Shown here: positions 7,990 through 16,726 of the stretch, piece by piece
Numbering within the stretch: position 1 is the first letter of the stretch
Layout of the letters: every line of letters begins with the position of its first letter
Source: Rivularia sp. PCC 7116
GTDB taxonomy: Bacteria; Cyanobacteriota; Cyanobacteriia; Cyanobacteriales; Nostocaceae
DNA length: 64,000 bases
Direction of reading: 5' to 3'
Assembly: GCF_000316665.1 (NCBI RefSeq)
Contig: NC_019678.1
Location: forward strand, 620,001-684,000
Position numbers and translations under genes: made by a program
The notes under the pieces: model-generated
Told to the model about the DNA's origin: nothing
Seen by the model: the letters and a program-made list of their open reading frames with translations, nothing else
Databases searched by the model: none

Positions 7990-9399
7990 TTAACTTGAAA
8001 TAGAAGCGGTACCATTACTGGTGTCTGTAGAAATTTCTGTTACTGTTGCCGATGTATCTGCCTCGGTGTTTTCTACACGCTCGATTTTTGCTCCTATTTT
8101 CTGTAATTTTAAATCTAGCCTATCGTAACCACGGTCAAGGTATTGCAATCCCTTAATTGTAGTTTCACCGCTGGCTGCTAAAGCGGCTACCACCATAGCA
8201 GCAGCAGCCCGTAAGTCAGTACCTTCAACGGGTGCGCCAGATAGCTCTGGTACCCCTCTAACAAAAGCAGAATTGCCTTTGACACGAATATCTGCTCCTA
8301 AGCGATTCAATTCAGAAGCATGACGCAAACGATTTTCAAATACGGTTTCGTTAATGATGCTATCGCCTTGTGCTACTGCGAGCAAAGACATAAACGGCGC
8401 TTGCATATCGGTGGGGAAACCAGGGTGGGGCAAAGTTTCAATATCTGTTGCCTTCAGAATTTCTGCCGGTTTGATACGCAAAGTATCAGATGCTTCTTCA
8501 ATTACAGGAACTCCAATTTCCTCTAATTTAGCAATCACCGGCATTAAATGCTCTGGCAGCACCGGGGATAATATCAAATCGGAACGAGTAATTGCTCCTG
8601 CAAGTAAAAACGTACCAGCTTCGATGCGATCTGGAATTACATTGTAATCAGTAGAATGTAATTTAGGAACGCCGTTAATGACAATTTTACTGGTTCCGGC
8701 TCCTTCAATTTTTGCGCCCATCGAAATACAGAAGTTCGCCAAATCCACTACTTCTGGCTCTCGTGCGGCGTTTTCAATAATTGTTTCGCCTTCTGCCAAA
8801 GTCGCAGCCATAATTAATGTTTCGGTGGCTCCGACGCTGGGAAAATCCAGGTAAATTTTGGCACCTTTCAAACGGCGACTGCCGTCGGTAACGCGAGCAT
8901 TACAGATACCATGTTCAATTTGAACCTCGGCTCCCATTGCTTGCAAACCCCGGACGTGAAGATCCACGGGTCTTGCTCCAATTGCACAGCCACCAGGTAA
9001 AGGCATTTGGGCTTCTCCGAGTCTTGCTAGAAGAGCGCCGATAGCAAAGAAACTTGCTCTCAACTGAGTTACCAACTCGTAAGGAGCCTTAGAAGTAGTA
9101 ATTTCACTAGCATTAATGTCAATAATATTGCCATCACGCTTCAAGCGCACACCTAAAGCTGACAAAACCTCACCCATACGGGATATGTCCGCTAATCGGG
9201 GAACATTTCGGATGCGACAATCCCCCGAACACAATAAAGCTCCAGCCAGCAAAACTAAAGCAGAATTTTTAGCTCCACTGATAGTTACATTACCTTCCAG
9301 AGTATGACCGCCCCAAACTTTTAAGACTGAGGAGTCCGCTTGAGGAGATGAATTCGTTTCTGGTGAACCGTTAGAAGTATTAATAATTCTATCCTCCAT
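7990..9399 (-). CDS. murA: UDP-N-acetylglucosamine 1-carboxyvinyltransferase (MurA)
   Basis: This is the enzyme of the first committed step of peptidoglycan synthesis, adding enolpyruvate from PEP to UDP-GlcNAc in the cytoplasm. [16 protein letters not shown] near residue 41 contains the conserved Lys-Asn pair. [15 protein letters not shown] holds the catalytic, fosfomycin-reactive cysteine C138. The C-terminus is rich in repeated LGA/IGAKI motifs of the EPSP-synthase fold. At 469 residues it is longer than the usual ~420: about 25 extra N-terminal residues rich in Ser/Asn/Thr and a similar C-terminal tail. Both tails are likely disordered. The gene stands alone on the minus strand, with a heptamer repeat tract upstream. 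Confidence 0.95.
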   Translation of the reverse strand: MEDRIINTSNGSPETNSSPQADSSVLKVWGGHTLEGNVTISGAKNSALVLLAGALLCSGDCRIRNVPRLADISRMGEVLSALGVRLKRDGNIIDINASEITTSKAPYELVTQLRASFFAIGALLARLGEAQMPLPGGCAIGARPVDLHVRGLQAMGAEVQIEHGICNARVTDGSRRLKGAKIYLDFPSVGATETLIMAATLAEGETIIENAAREPEVVDLANFCISMGAKIEGAGTSKIVINGVPKLHSTDYNVIPDRIEAGTFLLAGAITRSDLILSPVLPEHLMPVIAKLEEIGVPVIEEASDTLRIKPAEILKATDIETLPHPGFPTDMQAPFMSLLAVAQGDSIINETVFENRLRHASELNRLGADIRVKGNSAFVRGVPELSGAPVEGTDLRAAAAMVVAALAASGETTIKGLQYLDRGYDRLDLKLQKIGAKIERVENTEADTSATVTEISTDTSNGTASISS

Positions 9400-9490
9400 A
9401 TAGTAATTAATGGATTTTATAAAGGAAGGAAGTTGGTTTTGATTCTACAGTAAAGAATCCATTTGTCTACATATCCGCGATACATATACT

Positions 9491-9560
9491 CAGTTATCAG
9501 CGAACAGCGAGCAGTTATCAGTGAACAGTGAGCAGTGAACAGCGAGCAGTTATCGGTGAC
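9491..9560. repeat. tandem heptanucleotide repeat, ten units
   Basis: Ten units in exact 7-base register, built from CAGTTAT, CAGCGAA, CAGCGAG, CAGTGAA and CAGTGAG, ending with CGGTGAC. It lies between divergent murA and tRNA-Leu. It belongs to the short tandemly repeated repetitive sequences typical of filamentous cyanobacteria. Confidence 0.85.
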
Positions 9561-9668
9561 CAACCGGTTTATTATTAAGACATTGTTTTCCCAACCTTGG
9601 AAGCAAAATATTATTATCTTGACAAAACTAATTAATTAAGTAACAATCAACAATTGTCAATAAATAAA

Positions 9669-9752
9669 GCGGAACTGGCGGAATTGGTAGACGCGCTAGA
9701 TTCAGGTTCTAGTGCCCCACAAGGCTTCCGGGTTCAAGTCCCGGGTTCCGCA
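9669..9752 (+). tRNA. tRNA-Leu (CAG)
   Basis: Acceptor GCGGAAC pairs with GTTCCGC, discriminator A. The D-arm GGCGGAATTGGTAGACGC matches that of the other tRNA-Leu in this window. Stem CTAGA/TCTAG encloses TTCAGGT, giving anticodon CAG for CUG. The long variable arm is followed by a T-arm CCGGGTTCAAGTCCCGG. CCA is not encoded. Confidence 0.97.
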
Positions 9753-9877
9753 TTACTTCGATTGGGAATTCTTAAAAGTCAAGTTTTTATATATGAGAGA
9801 GTCTTAGACAGTTTCTATAGTTTTGGAATAATTAATATTGGAATAATTAACGGAACGCTGTCAGAGAAACTAAAATC

Positions 9878-10660
9878 GTGCTAACCAGTTTACAAAATCC
9901 TTTGGTGAAACAAATTCGTAAGCTCCACTCTAGCAAAGAGAGGCGCAAACAGGAATTATTTTTACTGGAGGGAACACATTTATTGGAAGAAGCTTGTGCG
10001 ACAAATCATCCTTTAGTTAGCGTCTGTTGTACCTCGGGATGGCAAGCATCCCACGAACAACTTTGGCAGACGATTGTGCAAAAGTGCGATCGCGCTCTTG
10101 TTGTCAGCGATGATGTAATGAAAGCACTGTCTACTACAGTACAACCTGACGGTGTGGTAGCGACTGCTCTCAGAAATTATCCTATGACTGACATCGGGTT
10201 TAGTGGCTTGCAAATAGCTTTAGAAACGCTGCAAGATCCCGGTAATTTAGGAACTATAATTCGTACAGCTGCTGCTGCCTCTGCATCGGGTTTGTGGTTA
10301 AGTAAAGATAGTGTTGATTTAGATAATCCCAAGGTTCTACGTGCTAGTGCGGGACAATGGTTTCGTCTACCGATGCAGATAAGTGAAGATTTGCGACAAA
10401 CAGTATTACAAGCCAAACTTGCCCAAATGCAAGTAATCGCGACTTTACCGGCTGCAAATTTAACTTATTGGCAAGTAGATTGGCAAAAACCAAGTATGAT
10501 TTTACTGGGTAATGAAGGCGCTGGTTTATCCGCTGATTTAGCGCAAATGGCAGATTTAAACGTCAAAATTCCGCTGCAACCTGGAGTAGAATCTTTAAAC
10601 GTAGCTATTACAGCAGCCCTAATATTATATGAGGCACAGCGACAGAAAATTTGTGCTTAG
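9878..10660 (+). CDS. TrmH/SpoU family RNA 2'-O-methyltransferase
   Basis: The 260-residue protein starts with GTG at 9878 (MLTSLQNPLVKQIRKLHS), the usual N-terminus for cyanobacterial members. An N-terminal substrate-binding domain is followed by the SPOUT knot domain with all three motifs: NLGTIIRTAAAASA, LLGNEGAGLSADL, and IPLQPGVESLNVAITAAL at the C-terminus. Such enzymes transfer a methyl group from S-adenosylmethionine to a ribose in tRNA or 23S rRNA; the exact target is not determined. It lies 125 bases after tRNA-Leu(CAG) on the same strand. No oddities are seen. Confidence 0.92.
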   Translation: MLTSLQNPLVKQIRKLHSSKERRKQELFLLEGTHLLEEACATNHPLVSVCCTSGWQASHEQLWQTIVQKCDRALVVSDDVMKALSTTVQPDGVVATALRNYPMTDIGFSGLQIALETLQDPGNLGTIIRTAAAASASGLWLSKDSVDLDNPKVLRASAGQWFRLPMQISEDLRQTVLQAKLAQMQVIATLPAANLTYWQVDWQKPSMILLGNEGAGLSADLAQMADLNVKIPLQPGVESLNVAITAALILYEAQRQKICA

Positions 10661-10704
10661 CAGCTATTTACTGCCGCGAATAAGCATAAGGGTAATTTCA
10701 GTTA

Positions 10705-10956
10705 TTAAGTTCCATCAGTTTGTTCATTTTTCTTGTCAAAATATTGTTCAATATCAGCTATTGCATCTTCCCAGTCAGCTAAATCGAATTTGGGTGGTTT
10801 CTTAGTAGCAGGCTTTTGGGAATTATTTTTAATTGTCAATTCTTTTTCTGGTTTTTCTTCTGTTTGATTCTCTTCTAACAAATTTTGCAACTGATCTAGG
10901 GATTCTTGAAACTCTTTTGCTACGCCGTCACGTTGTCCTTGTTCGTTATGCTCCAT
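10705..10956 (-). CDS. small acidic hypothetical protein
   Basis: I choose the ATG at 10956, giving 83 residues (MEHNEQGQRDGVAKEFQESL); the frame extends 18 codons further upstream but that part looks untranslated. The protein has an acidic helix (about 10-35) likely to be coiled, a Lys/Pro-rich linker, and a C-terminal block FDLADWEDAIADIEQYFDKK. No catalytic motif is visible and I do not recognise it. It follows the ThiF-like gene on the same strand, so it may be co-transcribed with it. Confidence 0.65.
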   Translation of the reverse strand: MEHNEQGQRDGVAKEFQESLDQLQNLLEENQTEEKPEKELTIKNNSQKPATKKPPKFDLADWEDAIADIEQYFDKKNEQTDGT

Positions 10957-11122
10957 AATATAATTTTTTGTTTTAATCCCTAATATTAATAAAGCGTACT
11001 TATGCCTCAAGTATAAAATTTTAGCAAGTAAGCAAGTAAGTAAACTTAATTATACACTCTTGCTTCGGAAGGTATTAATACTTTCCGGACAAAATAGTCA
11101 CAGCGAAGGAAGGAGGACTTTT

Positions 11123-11764
11123 TTATTTATCAAAAGGCTCGATCGCAAAGTCATTCAAGGTAATAGTAAAACTCTTTTGCTCTGCGGTAGCTACAAAGTT
11201 AATCGCAACTTCGCAAGCAGTAGCAACTGCTAAAGTTACTAAATTGCGTGCTAGAGGGTAATCGCAGACATCATCGTTTGCTGGGCTTGGTACCCGATAA
11301 ATTGAATTCCAGACAATTTCGGCATAACCGTCGGCTAAACCCACATGAAGGCACGGTATTTTTTCGTTAATACAGCAATCTTTAACAATTTGGCGACTGC
11401 TACTATTATCAAAGGTATCAATTACCAGGGCACTATCTGTTAATAGCTGTTTTGCGTTGCTGCTGGTTAATTCTTTTGAAAGTCCATCAACTGCAATACC
11501 CAAAGCCCTATAAAGGCTATTTGTTAAAATCTTAGCTTTATATGCTCCGACATCGGAACGGTAATATGGTTGGGTAGATAGGTTGCGCTCTTCTATGCGG
11601 TCTTTATCAACAATTTTCAACTTTCCAAACCCAGAACGGGCAAGGCTTTCAGTCAAATTAGCTCCTAATGCACCCGCACCACAAACGGTTACCGGAAAGT
11701 CTCGTATTTTCATCATTAATGCAGATGTACGGTGTAGTTGTTCGTGAAAGAAAATACTATTCAT
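11123..11764 (-). CDS. ThiF/E1-like adenylyltransferase family protein
   Basis: The 213-residue protein shows the ATP-binding Rossmann motif VTVCGAGALGANLTESLAR near residue 26, the Asp-Arg-Asn block IVDKDRIEERNLSTQPYY, and the Lys-containing VGAYKAKILTNSLY, all expected for E1-like activation of a ubiquitin-like C-terminus. It is shorter than ThiF or MoeB and has no paired CxxC zinc motif; only C-D-Y follows the crossover segment. Whether it still adenylates a partner is open. An unrecognised 283-residue gene lies upstream and an 83-residue acidic gene downstream, both on the same strand. Neither looks like a JAB protease or a Gly-Gly-ending sulfur carrier. Confidence 0.82.
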   Translation of the reverse strand: MNSIFFHEQLHRTSALMMKIRDFPVTVCGAGALGANLTESLARSGFGKLKIVDKDRIEERNLSTQPYYRSDVGAYKAKILTNSLYRALGIAVDGLSKELTSSNAKQLLTDSALVIDTFDNSSSRQIVKDCCINEKIPCLHVGLADGYAEIVWNSIYRVPSPANDDVCDYPLARNLVTLAVATACEVAINFVATAEQKSFTITLNDFAIEPFDK

Positions 11765-11935
11765 ATCATTTGCGGTAAATCATTTATTATATTTGTGGGA
11801 GCTGGGTAATTGGTAATAGGTAATAGGTAATTAGGTATAAAAAATACGAGAAATAGAAACGGCTTTATAATTTAACCTCTAAATATGGGTTGAATTCCCC
11901 ATCTCAATTTCAGCCTTCTTCCTTCTTCCTTCGAT

Positions 11936-12787
11936 TTAATAATCTTCCAAATCCCGTCTTTCAACTACACCAACCAAAGATTGTAAATCAAACTTTTCAT
12001 CTTCACCGCTCAAACAAATACCCGCACTCATCACGGTTAAATCATTTTTAGATATTGCACTGGTATGTTGTTCCCCATCACTGGTAAACCATTCTACAAC
12101 CCAATAATCTTGGCGATCGCTCCATTGTTGTAATTCCCCACCTGCCATTTTCAAAGCTTCTTGCAAGCGTTTTTCATCTCTTTGCTGTCGCCGTAAATCG
12201 CTAAATTCTTCCGCTTGTTGTGTTGCTAAATTATAAGCCGTTAGCATTTCTGGTGTCATACCTTTAAAATGCAAATCCTGCGGTGGCGTTAACTTTTCAA
12301 GTTGTTCTCGCAATCTTTGAGCTATGATCACATCCCCACGGCGATCGCATTCTTCAAACCAGCAAGCAGCACCATCGGTACGGGCTATTACAACTTCAAA
12401 TTGTCCTGCTTCAGCAATCAGATGTACGGGTACGGGTTTACAATAACCGCAACGCTGTAGCATATCAGCTTCATTAATTGCATAGGCTAACCAAGTTTGT
12501 CCCCGCAATGGATACACAAGTCTTAAACGTAATGGTTGAAAATTTTTTAAATATTCGCAAATAAGAGGTAAATTGGGTTCTTCGACAAAAGCCGCTTGTT
12601 TTGAATTTATCGGTTGAAAGATACCCCAACCTTCAAAATTTTCAGGTTTAGGAATAAAACTGTAAGTTATTCCTGCAATGCGAGTTAGCACCTTACCTTT
12701 TCCTACGCAGGGTGCAATAAACTCTGTGGAGCATAACTTTTTTTCCTCAGTAGCTAGTTTGTTAATTAGTTTACGAATATCTGTCAT
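11936..12787 (-). CDS. conserved hypothetical protein, two-domain
   Basis: I do not recognise this 283-residue protein. An N-terminal region (about 1-165) has many aromatic residues and Cys pairs (CGYCKPVPVH near 132; GAACWFEECDRRGD near 162). A helical middle (about 185-220) is Glu/Gln/Arg-rich and likely coiled. A small beta-rich C-terminus includes WVVEWFTSDGEQHTSAIS and FDLQSLVGVVERRDLEDY. No signal peptide or membrane segment is seen. It precedes the ThiF-like gene by 171 bases on the same strand. That gap holds a pyrimidine-rich repeat and short GGTAATAG repeats, so tight co-transcription is not certain. Confidence 0.75.
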   Translation of the reverse strand: MTDIRKLINKLATEEKKLCSTEFIAPCVGKGKVLTRIAGITYSFIPKPENFEGWGIFQPINSKQAAFVEEPNLPLICEYLKNFQPLRLRLVYPLRGQTWLAYAINEADMLQRCGYCKPVPVHLIAEAGQFEVVIARTDGAACWFEECDRRGDVIIAQRLREQLEKLTPPQDLHFKGMTPEMLTAYNLATQQAEEFSDLRRQQRDEKRLQEALKMAGGELQQWSDRQDYWVVEWFTSDGEQHTSAISKNDLTVMSAGICLSGEDEKFDLQSLVGVVERRDLEDY

Positions 12788-13295
12788 ATATTTACACTTA
12801 GTTTTAATAACAAAGCTAATTCATTTTATATGGCTGTAATTGGAGCAAAGCGGATAAGCTTAATAAAATAACTTTTCATCGCTATTTTAAGAATTTTCAA
12901 TCAAATAATTTTAGTAATAAATACTGACTGTATATCTAATTAGATGTTGTAATTAATATTGTTAGTTAATTTCAGAAGTCAGCATTAAGATTTTTTGCGA
13001 AACGAGATAATTTATAAGTAAAAAGTATTACCTATGGGAGAATAAAAATAGATATAGAAATATAGTTTTTAGGAACATATTTTTCAGTGCTTGCAGTAGC
13101 GAGCGCTGCGTCTGGTTTTGATCTCAAGAGTATACGGGTAGTCTGGTATCTAGTTTAGATAGGCAATCTTAGTTTAAAGTATCTTTCTCAATCTTTTTTT
13201 CAAGCATTATTTGAGAAAAGTTAGAGATATTAAGCACAAATAAATTATGAGTGTTGAAAAGAACTGGATACAACTAAGAATCGGAGGGTATACAA
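12788..13295. other. non-coding leader region
   Basis: These 508 bases separate a minus-strand gene start from the plus-strand 45-residue gene, so they must hold divergent promoters. The last 200 bases include a short GC-richer patch (GCAGTAGCGAGCGCTGC near 13093) able to fold, which suggests a structured 5' leader for the small gene. No named regulator site is recognised. Confidence 0.45.
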
Positions 13296-13433
13296 ATGGC
13301 AATTCGCAATAATTTAAAAAACAGTTTGTGGCGAAGATTGCAGAGCGACTCTGTTAGTTGGGGAATGTTAACACTTTGGATATGTGGTTTAGCTGTATTG
13401 TTAACCATGATGACTATGTACTCCCGCATTTAA
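13296..13433 (+). CDS. 45-residue single-pass membrane protein
   Basis: ATG at 13296 is preceded by a strong ribosome site GGAGG eight bases upstream (GGAGGGTATACAAATG). The peptide starts MAIRNNLKNSLWRRLQSDSV and continues with one hydrophobic helix (about 22-41, WGMLTLWICGLAVLLTMMTM) ending YSRI. A basic amphipathic N-terminus followed by one helix suits a small thylakoid or plasma membrane subunit such as those of photosynthetic or NDH-1 complexes, but I cannot assign it. A strong hairpin follows 24 bases after the stop. Confidence 0.7.
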   Translation: MAIRNNLKNSLWRRLQSDSVSWGMLTLWICGLAVLLTMMTMYSRI

Positions 13434-13456
13434 CAATTTTTGCTCGGTTTTATTCT

Positions 13457-13482
13457 CGTTCCCAGTTTCCAGACTGGGAACG
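13457..13482 (+). terminator. perfect 10-bp hairpin after the small membrane gene
   Basis: CGTTCCCAGT and ACTGGGAACG form a perfect stem around TTCCAG. There is no strong U-tract, so it could be a terminator, a 3'-end stabiliser or a dispersed repeat copy. Its place directly behind the 45-residue gene favours a 3'-end role. Confidence 0.5.
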
Positions 13483-13574
13483 AATATAATAAGGCTTTGC
13501 CTTATTCAATCAATTAACTAAAGGCATAAATTATAAATAAGTAGATAAGTACGATAAAACCTAACTATGTCATT

Positions 13575-13612
13575 ACGAGCGTAACGGAGTGAAGCGAAGT
13601 AATCGCAATAGT
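13575..13612. repeat. dispersed repeat (GAGCGTAACGGAGTGAAGCG type)
   Basis: The stretch CATTACGAGCGTAACGGAGT followed by GAAGCGAAGTAATCGCAATA is a familiar intergenic repeat in bacteria, with imperfect dyad pairing between ATTACGAGCG and CGAAGTAAT. It is non-coding here. Confidence 0.5.
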
Positions 13613-13674
13613 TTCAGCTATTTTACATTTCGTTACATAGATAGATTTATTTGTGCCTACCTACTTAACTATAG

Positions 13675-14433
13675 TTAAGCAACTACCAACTCAGCTTCTT
13701 TTTCCGATGATTTATCTTCCTCAACTAAGGAAGGTGCATTGTCTTTAGCTTGCAACTTGTTCGTAACATATGCCGTAATCGCATTCACTTTACGTTGCCG
13801 CCATTCATCAATCAGTTGCTGCACCTCAATTGCACCCATTCTACGATTCATTGCTTCGTAGAGATATGCTGCATGGGTTGTTTCGTCTTTAGCAATATTA
13901 AGCATTCCTAATTTAAGGTTACGAGCTTTAGAGTCATTTTCTGGTAAAGCTTTCGCCATCCGAGCAAAGTCTTTGCTAGCATCCAATTCTAATATGTAAG
14001 TGCTAGCCATAAAAACATTCCAGTCAATATTTTCCGCTTTTAACTGCTCTCCTTCGTAACCTTCATAGTATGTACCGAAAAAAGAACTGCGTTGTTTTGA
14101 TTTCTTTTCACCACTACTGTTTTTGCTTTTATCTGATGACTGACTTTTGAAGTCTCGAACCTTTTTATCAAGCTGTTTGAGTGCGTGAGCAAAAATTTGT
14201 CCGTGTCTTTTTTCGTCTTCTGCGTGCTTTGCTAATTTTTCACAGAGCCACGTATCGCCTTCAGCAGCAGCACGTTGACTAAGGCTAGTTAAAAAAGGAA
14301 CAGAGCCAGATTCTGCTAACTGGAATCCCGCTAAAATATTTGGACGTGTTTTGATATCGCGAATTTGAACAGCACTAAAATAAGCACTTGCACCAGAACC
14401 CGCTAAATGCATTATATAGGTAAGAAGATTCAT
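13675..14433 (-). CDS. ferritin-like diiron-fold protein
   Basis: The 252-residue protein is all helical and shows a paired set of metal-ligand motifs: FQLAESGSVPFL (Glu), HAEDEKRHGQIF (E-x-x-R-H), a second Glu in YILELDASKDF, and IAKDETTHAAYLYEA (E-T-T-H). This four-Glu, two-His pattern fits a ferritin-like diiron centre as in rubrerythrin, MiaE or related oxygenases. A 30-residue Ser/Lys-rich insert lies near residue 100, between the two halves of the bundle. The C-terminal tail is acidic and probably disordered. Substrate is unknown. It is the last gene of a minus-strand series that begins with the kinase at 17983. Confidence 0.75.
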   Translation of the reverse strand: MNLLTYIMHLAGSGASAYFSAVQIRDIKTRPNILAGFQLAESGSVPFLTSLSQRAAAEGDTWLCEKLAKHAEDEKRHGQIFAHALKQLDKKVRDFKSQSSDKSKNSSGEKKSKQRSSFFGTYYEGYEGEQLKAENIDWNVFMASTYILELDASKDFARMAKALPENDSKARNLKLGMLNIAKDETTHAAYLYEAMNRRMGAIEVQQLIDEWRQRKVNAITAYVTNKLQAKDNAPSLVEEDKSSEKEAELVVA

Positions 14434-14485
14434 AGTTAGTTGTTAGTTATTACTTGAAGAACTTTCATCTCTAAGATACGGTTTA

Positions 14486-14836
14486 TCAATTATTAGCTTT
14501 TTCTAATTGAGAAACCCGCTTTTGTAATTTCTGAATATCTTGCTTAAGTTCAATTACCAAAGTAGCAAGTCTATCAAACATCTTGTCACGTTGTCGCTGC
14601 GATAATCTTCTTTGGCGAGGTTGAGATGATAAAGGCTGATTTGGAATTTTTTGCCCGGAAGCACCGACTCGATTTAATTGTGTTTCTATCCGGTTTACTT
14701 GAGATTCTAAACGGTAAAAATCTGATTCTAAATTATTCAAACGGGATTCAAATAACCCAGAATAAGCTTTACCGGAAAGTAAACTACCCCAAAGTATAAT
14801 GACTAAAAAGGTTATAAATAATAACTTTTTAAACAT
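14486..14836 (-). CDS. secreted or membrane-anchored coiled-coil protein
   Basis: I start it at ATG 14836 (MFKKLLFITFLVIILWGSLL), giving 116 residues; an ATG nine codons upstream is less likely because it puts aromatic residues before the signal. A Lys-Lys plus hydrophobic segment (about 1-22) is a signal peptide or anchor. Two heptad-rich segments follow (about 28-60 and 85-113, ending LQKRVSQLEKANN) around a Gln/Pro/Arg linker. It has no enzyme motif. It sits 52 bases upstream of the ferritin-like gene and 40 bases downstream of the CIA30 gene, so one transcript is plausible. Confidence 0.65.
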   Translation of the reverse strand: MFKKLLFITFLVIILWGSLLSGKAYSGLFESRLNNLESDFYRLESQVNRIETQLNRVGASGQKIPNQPLSSQPRQRRLSQRQRDKMFDRLATLVIELKQDIQKLQKRVSQLEKANN

Positions 14837-14876
14837 AAAATAGAAATGGGGAAAAAAGGACAAATAGATATAGCTT

Positions 14877-16355
14877 TTAACTGCTTATTGGTAAGCTATC
14901 GCGATTAACTGTTTTAAACAGTTCTTCCCAATCTATATAGCTGGCGTTATTTTCTCCTTGTTTTACCTCAAAAGTGACATTACAAGCGAAAGGTTGTTGT
15001 AGAGATTGTACGCAAAGTTTAGCAATATCTTCGCGGCTGATTTTACCCTTGATATTATCACCTTGCTCAAAAATTAATTCTTTACCACCTGGCTCTTCTG
15101 TTAAAGCACATGGTCTAATTATAGTATAAGGAATTTCACTTGCTCTTAAACTATCTTCTCCTTTGAGTTTCCAAGTCAGAATCCCTCCAAGTTGGTCATT
15201 TAATTTGACTGCTGGAGGTTCTTCTTCTAAGTTTATACCAGGTCTTCCAGGACGAGTTACTCCTGCCGAACTTACTAAAACAAATTGTGGTAATTCTTTT
15301 CCGCCGTAAGCTTTAATTTCTTCAACTTCTAAGGCAAAATTCCCAGCAGAAAAGTTAGGATTTAATCCTCCGTCGTATTCAAATTTGCTCAACATTAATT
15401 GAAACGAACAAATTTTATTAACATCAACCATCGCAGCATCTTGTACTGTCTTGGCACGGAAAACAGGTATTAAATCTGTAAAGGGAATCTGAACATTTAT
15501 CCAAGTATCTGCTTGGGTATCAAAAGAATAACAGTAGCCGACACCATCCCAACTTGTTTCTGTACGTAAGATGAATTTGTAGCGTTTACCGTCTCCTTTG
15601 ACGCGAATTTCAATACCTTTGTAACCAGATAAATTAAAAGCAGGGTCGAAATTTTTAGTTCTAACTGAAGCAAATCCACCGGAGTTTTCAGTTGAAACAT
15701 TACCAGAAAAAACCGCTGTATTTGAAGATAATCGAATATTACTTTGACTAACTCCACCCATAACTACATCATCTACAGCACCCCATAGGTTTTTTATATC
15801 TAGGGATGGATTGCTAAAATTAAATAGTATTCTTTCCGTTGACGGAAGTAAGTGTTTTTTTGCTGCTTCTACTAAGTTTTTTACTCCTTTATACTCTACA
15901 TTTTCCGGAGTATCCCCAACAACTTCGGGCATATAAAATTTAATCCCCTGATTGTATTTTGCTCTATCAGGGGTATCACCTTCAACCGGTTGCACTCGCA
16001 CCGCAGTACAGCAAACCACAGCTTGAATGTTCGCCATTAATAAAGGATTCAAAGTCTCTGGTTTAGTAATATCTGCAACTACTAAATCCGCTTTCTCGCT
16101 AAGAATCGACCTAGCTTTAGCGATATCCCGTACCAAACATCTGACTTTATAGCCTTTATCAATCAGTCGCTGTACGACTCGTTTACCAACACCACCTGTT
16201 GCACCTGCGACTAATACTACACTCACTGTTTTCGCTCCCATTGATTTGTCTGGATTATCCTGAGAATCACCTTTGAATAAATCCTGCACCCAGTTAAGCA
16301 TCGGAATTACTTCAAAGAAAGTTAGAGTTTTGATGAATCTATTTAAATCCCACAT
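14877..16355 (-). CDS. NAD(P)-binding Rossmann protein with nested CIA30 domain
   Basis: The 492-residue protein begins with an atypical SDR fold: VLVAGATGGVGKRVVQRLID near residue 48, then RCLVRDIAKARSIL and LVVADITKPETL. From about residue 178 to 340 a CIA30 domain is nested (FNFSNPSLDIKNLWGAVDD, VVMGGVSQSN, and GYKGIEIRVKGDGKRYKFIL). The SDR fold resumes at FVLVSSAGVTRPGRPG and ends with PYTIIRPCALTEEPGGKEL. CIA30 proteins act in assembly of respiratory complex I in eukaryotes; in cyanobacteria a role at NDH-1 or other thylakoid complexes is inference. An N-terminal hydrophobic start is short and not a clear signal. It precedes the coiled-coil gene by 40 bases. Confidence 0.85.
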   Translation of the reverse strand: MWDLNRFIKTLTFFEVIPMLNWVQDLFKGDSQDNPDKSMGAKTVSVVLVAGATGGVGKRVVQRLIDKGYKVRCLVRDIAKARSILSEKADLVVADITKPETLNPLLMANIQAVVCCTAVRVQPVEGDTPDRAKYNQGIKFYMPEVVGDTPENVEYKGVKNLVEAAKKHLLPSTERILFNFSNPSLDIKNLWGAVDDVVMGGVSQSNIRLSSNTAVFSGNVSTENSGGFASVRTKNFDPAFNLSGYKGIEIRVKGDGKRYKFILRTETSWDGVGYCYSFDTQADTWINVQIPFTDLIPVFRAKTVQDAAMVDVNKICSFQLMLSKFEYDGGLNPNFSAGNFALEVEEIKAYGGKELPQFVLVSSAGVTRPGRPGINLEEEPPAVKLNDQLGGILTWKLKGEDSLRASEIPYTIIRPCALTEEPGGKELIFEQGDNIKGKISREDIAKLCVQSLQQPFACNVTFEVKQGENNASYIDWEELFKTVNRDSLPISS

Positions 16356-16422
16356 ATTTAAGTAATTAGCTATAAACTATAAGTTAATTTGATAATCATA
16401 AGCCCCTTGTTTGCATATTCTA

Positions 16423-16677
16423 CTACCTATTAATTTTTAAACGAACGCTTTCTATGGTGTAAGCTAAAGTAGGAATCGTCAGTAAGATAATGTTTACCCG
16501 GATTAATTCTTGCCTATACCACTTTTGATTCAAAAATATTATCCCGCTAATTAAATATGCAATTATTAATAATATATCTTGACGTTTAAATGATTTATAA
16601 CGTACAAGTAGAGTCGCTACCACTAATGCTACTATTATTAAAATACAGCCAAGTAAGTTTAATGGATTTTTAAACAT
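16423..16677 (-). CDS. Ycf66-like small membrane protein
   Basis: Three hydrophobic segments make up most of this 84-residue protein (ILIIVALVVATLLVRY, ILLIIAYLISGIIFLNQ and VNIILLTIPTLAYTIESVRL). The spacing and the end I-E-S-V-R-L-K resemble the chloroplast/cyanobacterial Ycf66 family, which ends ESIRLR and has a G-I-L-x-F-Q block in the middle helix. Similarity is recognised by eye and is moderate. The same fold is found as the C-terminal tail of the adjacent kinase, 49 bases upstream, which supports the call. Membrane location is clear; function is unknown. Confidence 0.6.
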   Translation of the reverse strand: MFKNPLNLLGCILIIVALVVATLLVRYKSFKRQDILLIIAYLISGIIFLNQKWYRQELIRVNIILLTIPTLAYTIESVRLKINR

Positions 16678-16726
16678 TTTAATATATTTCGACGCTAATT
16701 CAATTTAAAATATGATTTTTTAAAGT

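Noticed and set aside
9491-9560. CRISPR array
   Set aside because: The period is 7 bases with no spacers; it is a simple tandem repeat. No repeat-spacer pattern occurs anywhere in the window.
9654-9884. 76-codon plus-strand frame
   Set aside because: It reads through tRNA-Leu(CAG); LVDALDSGSSAPQGFRVQVP is the translated tRNA.
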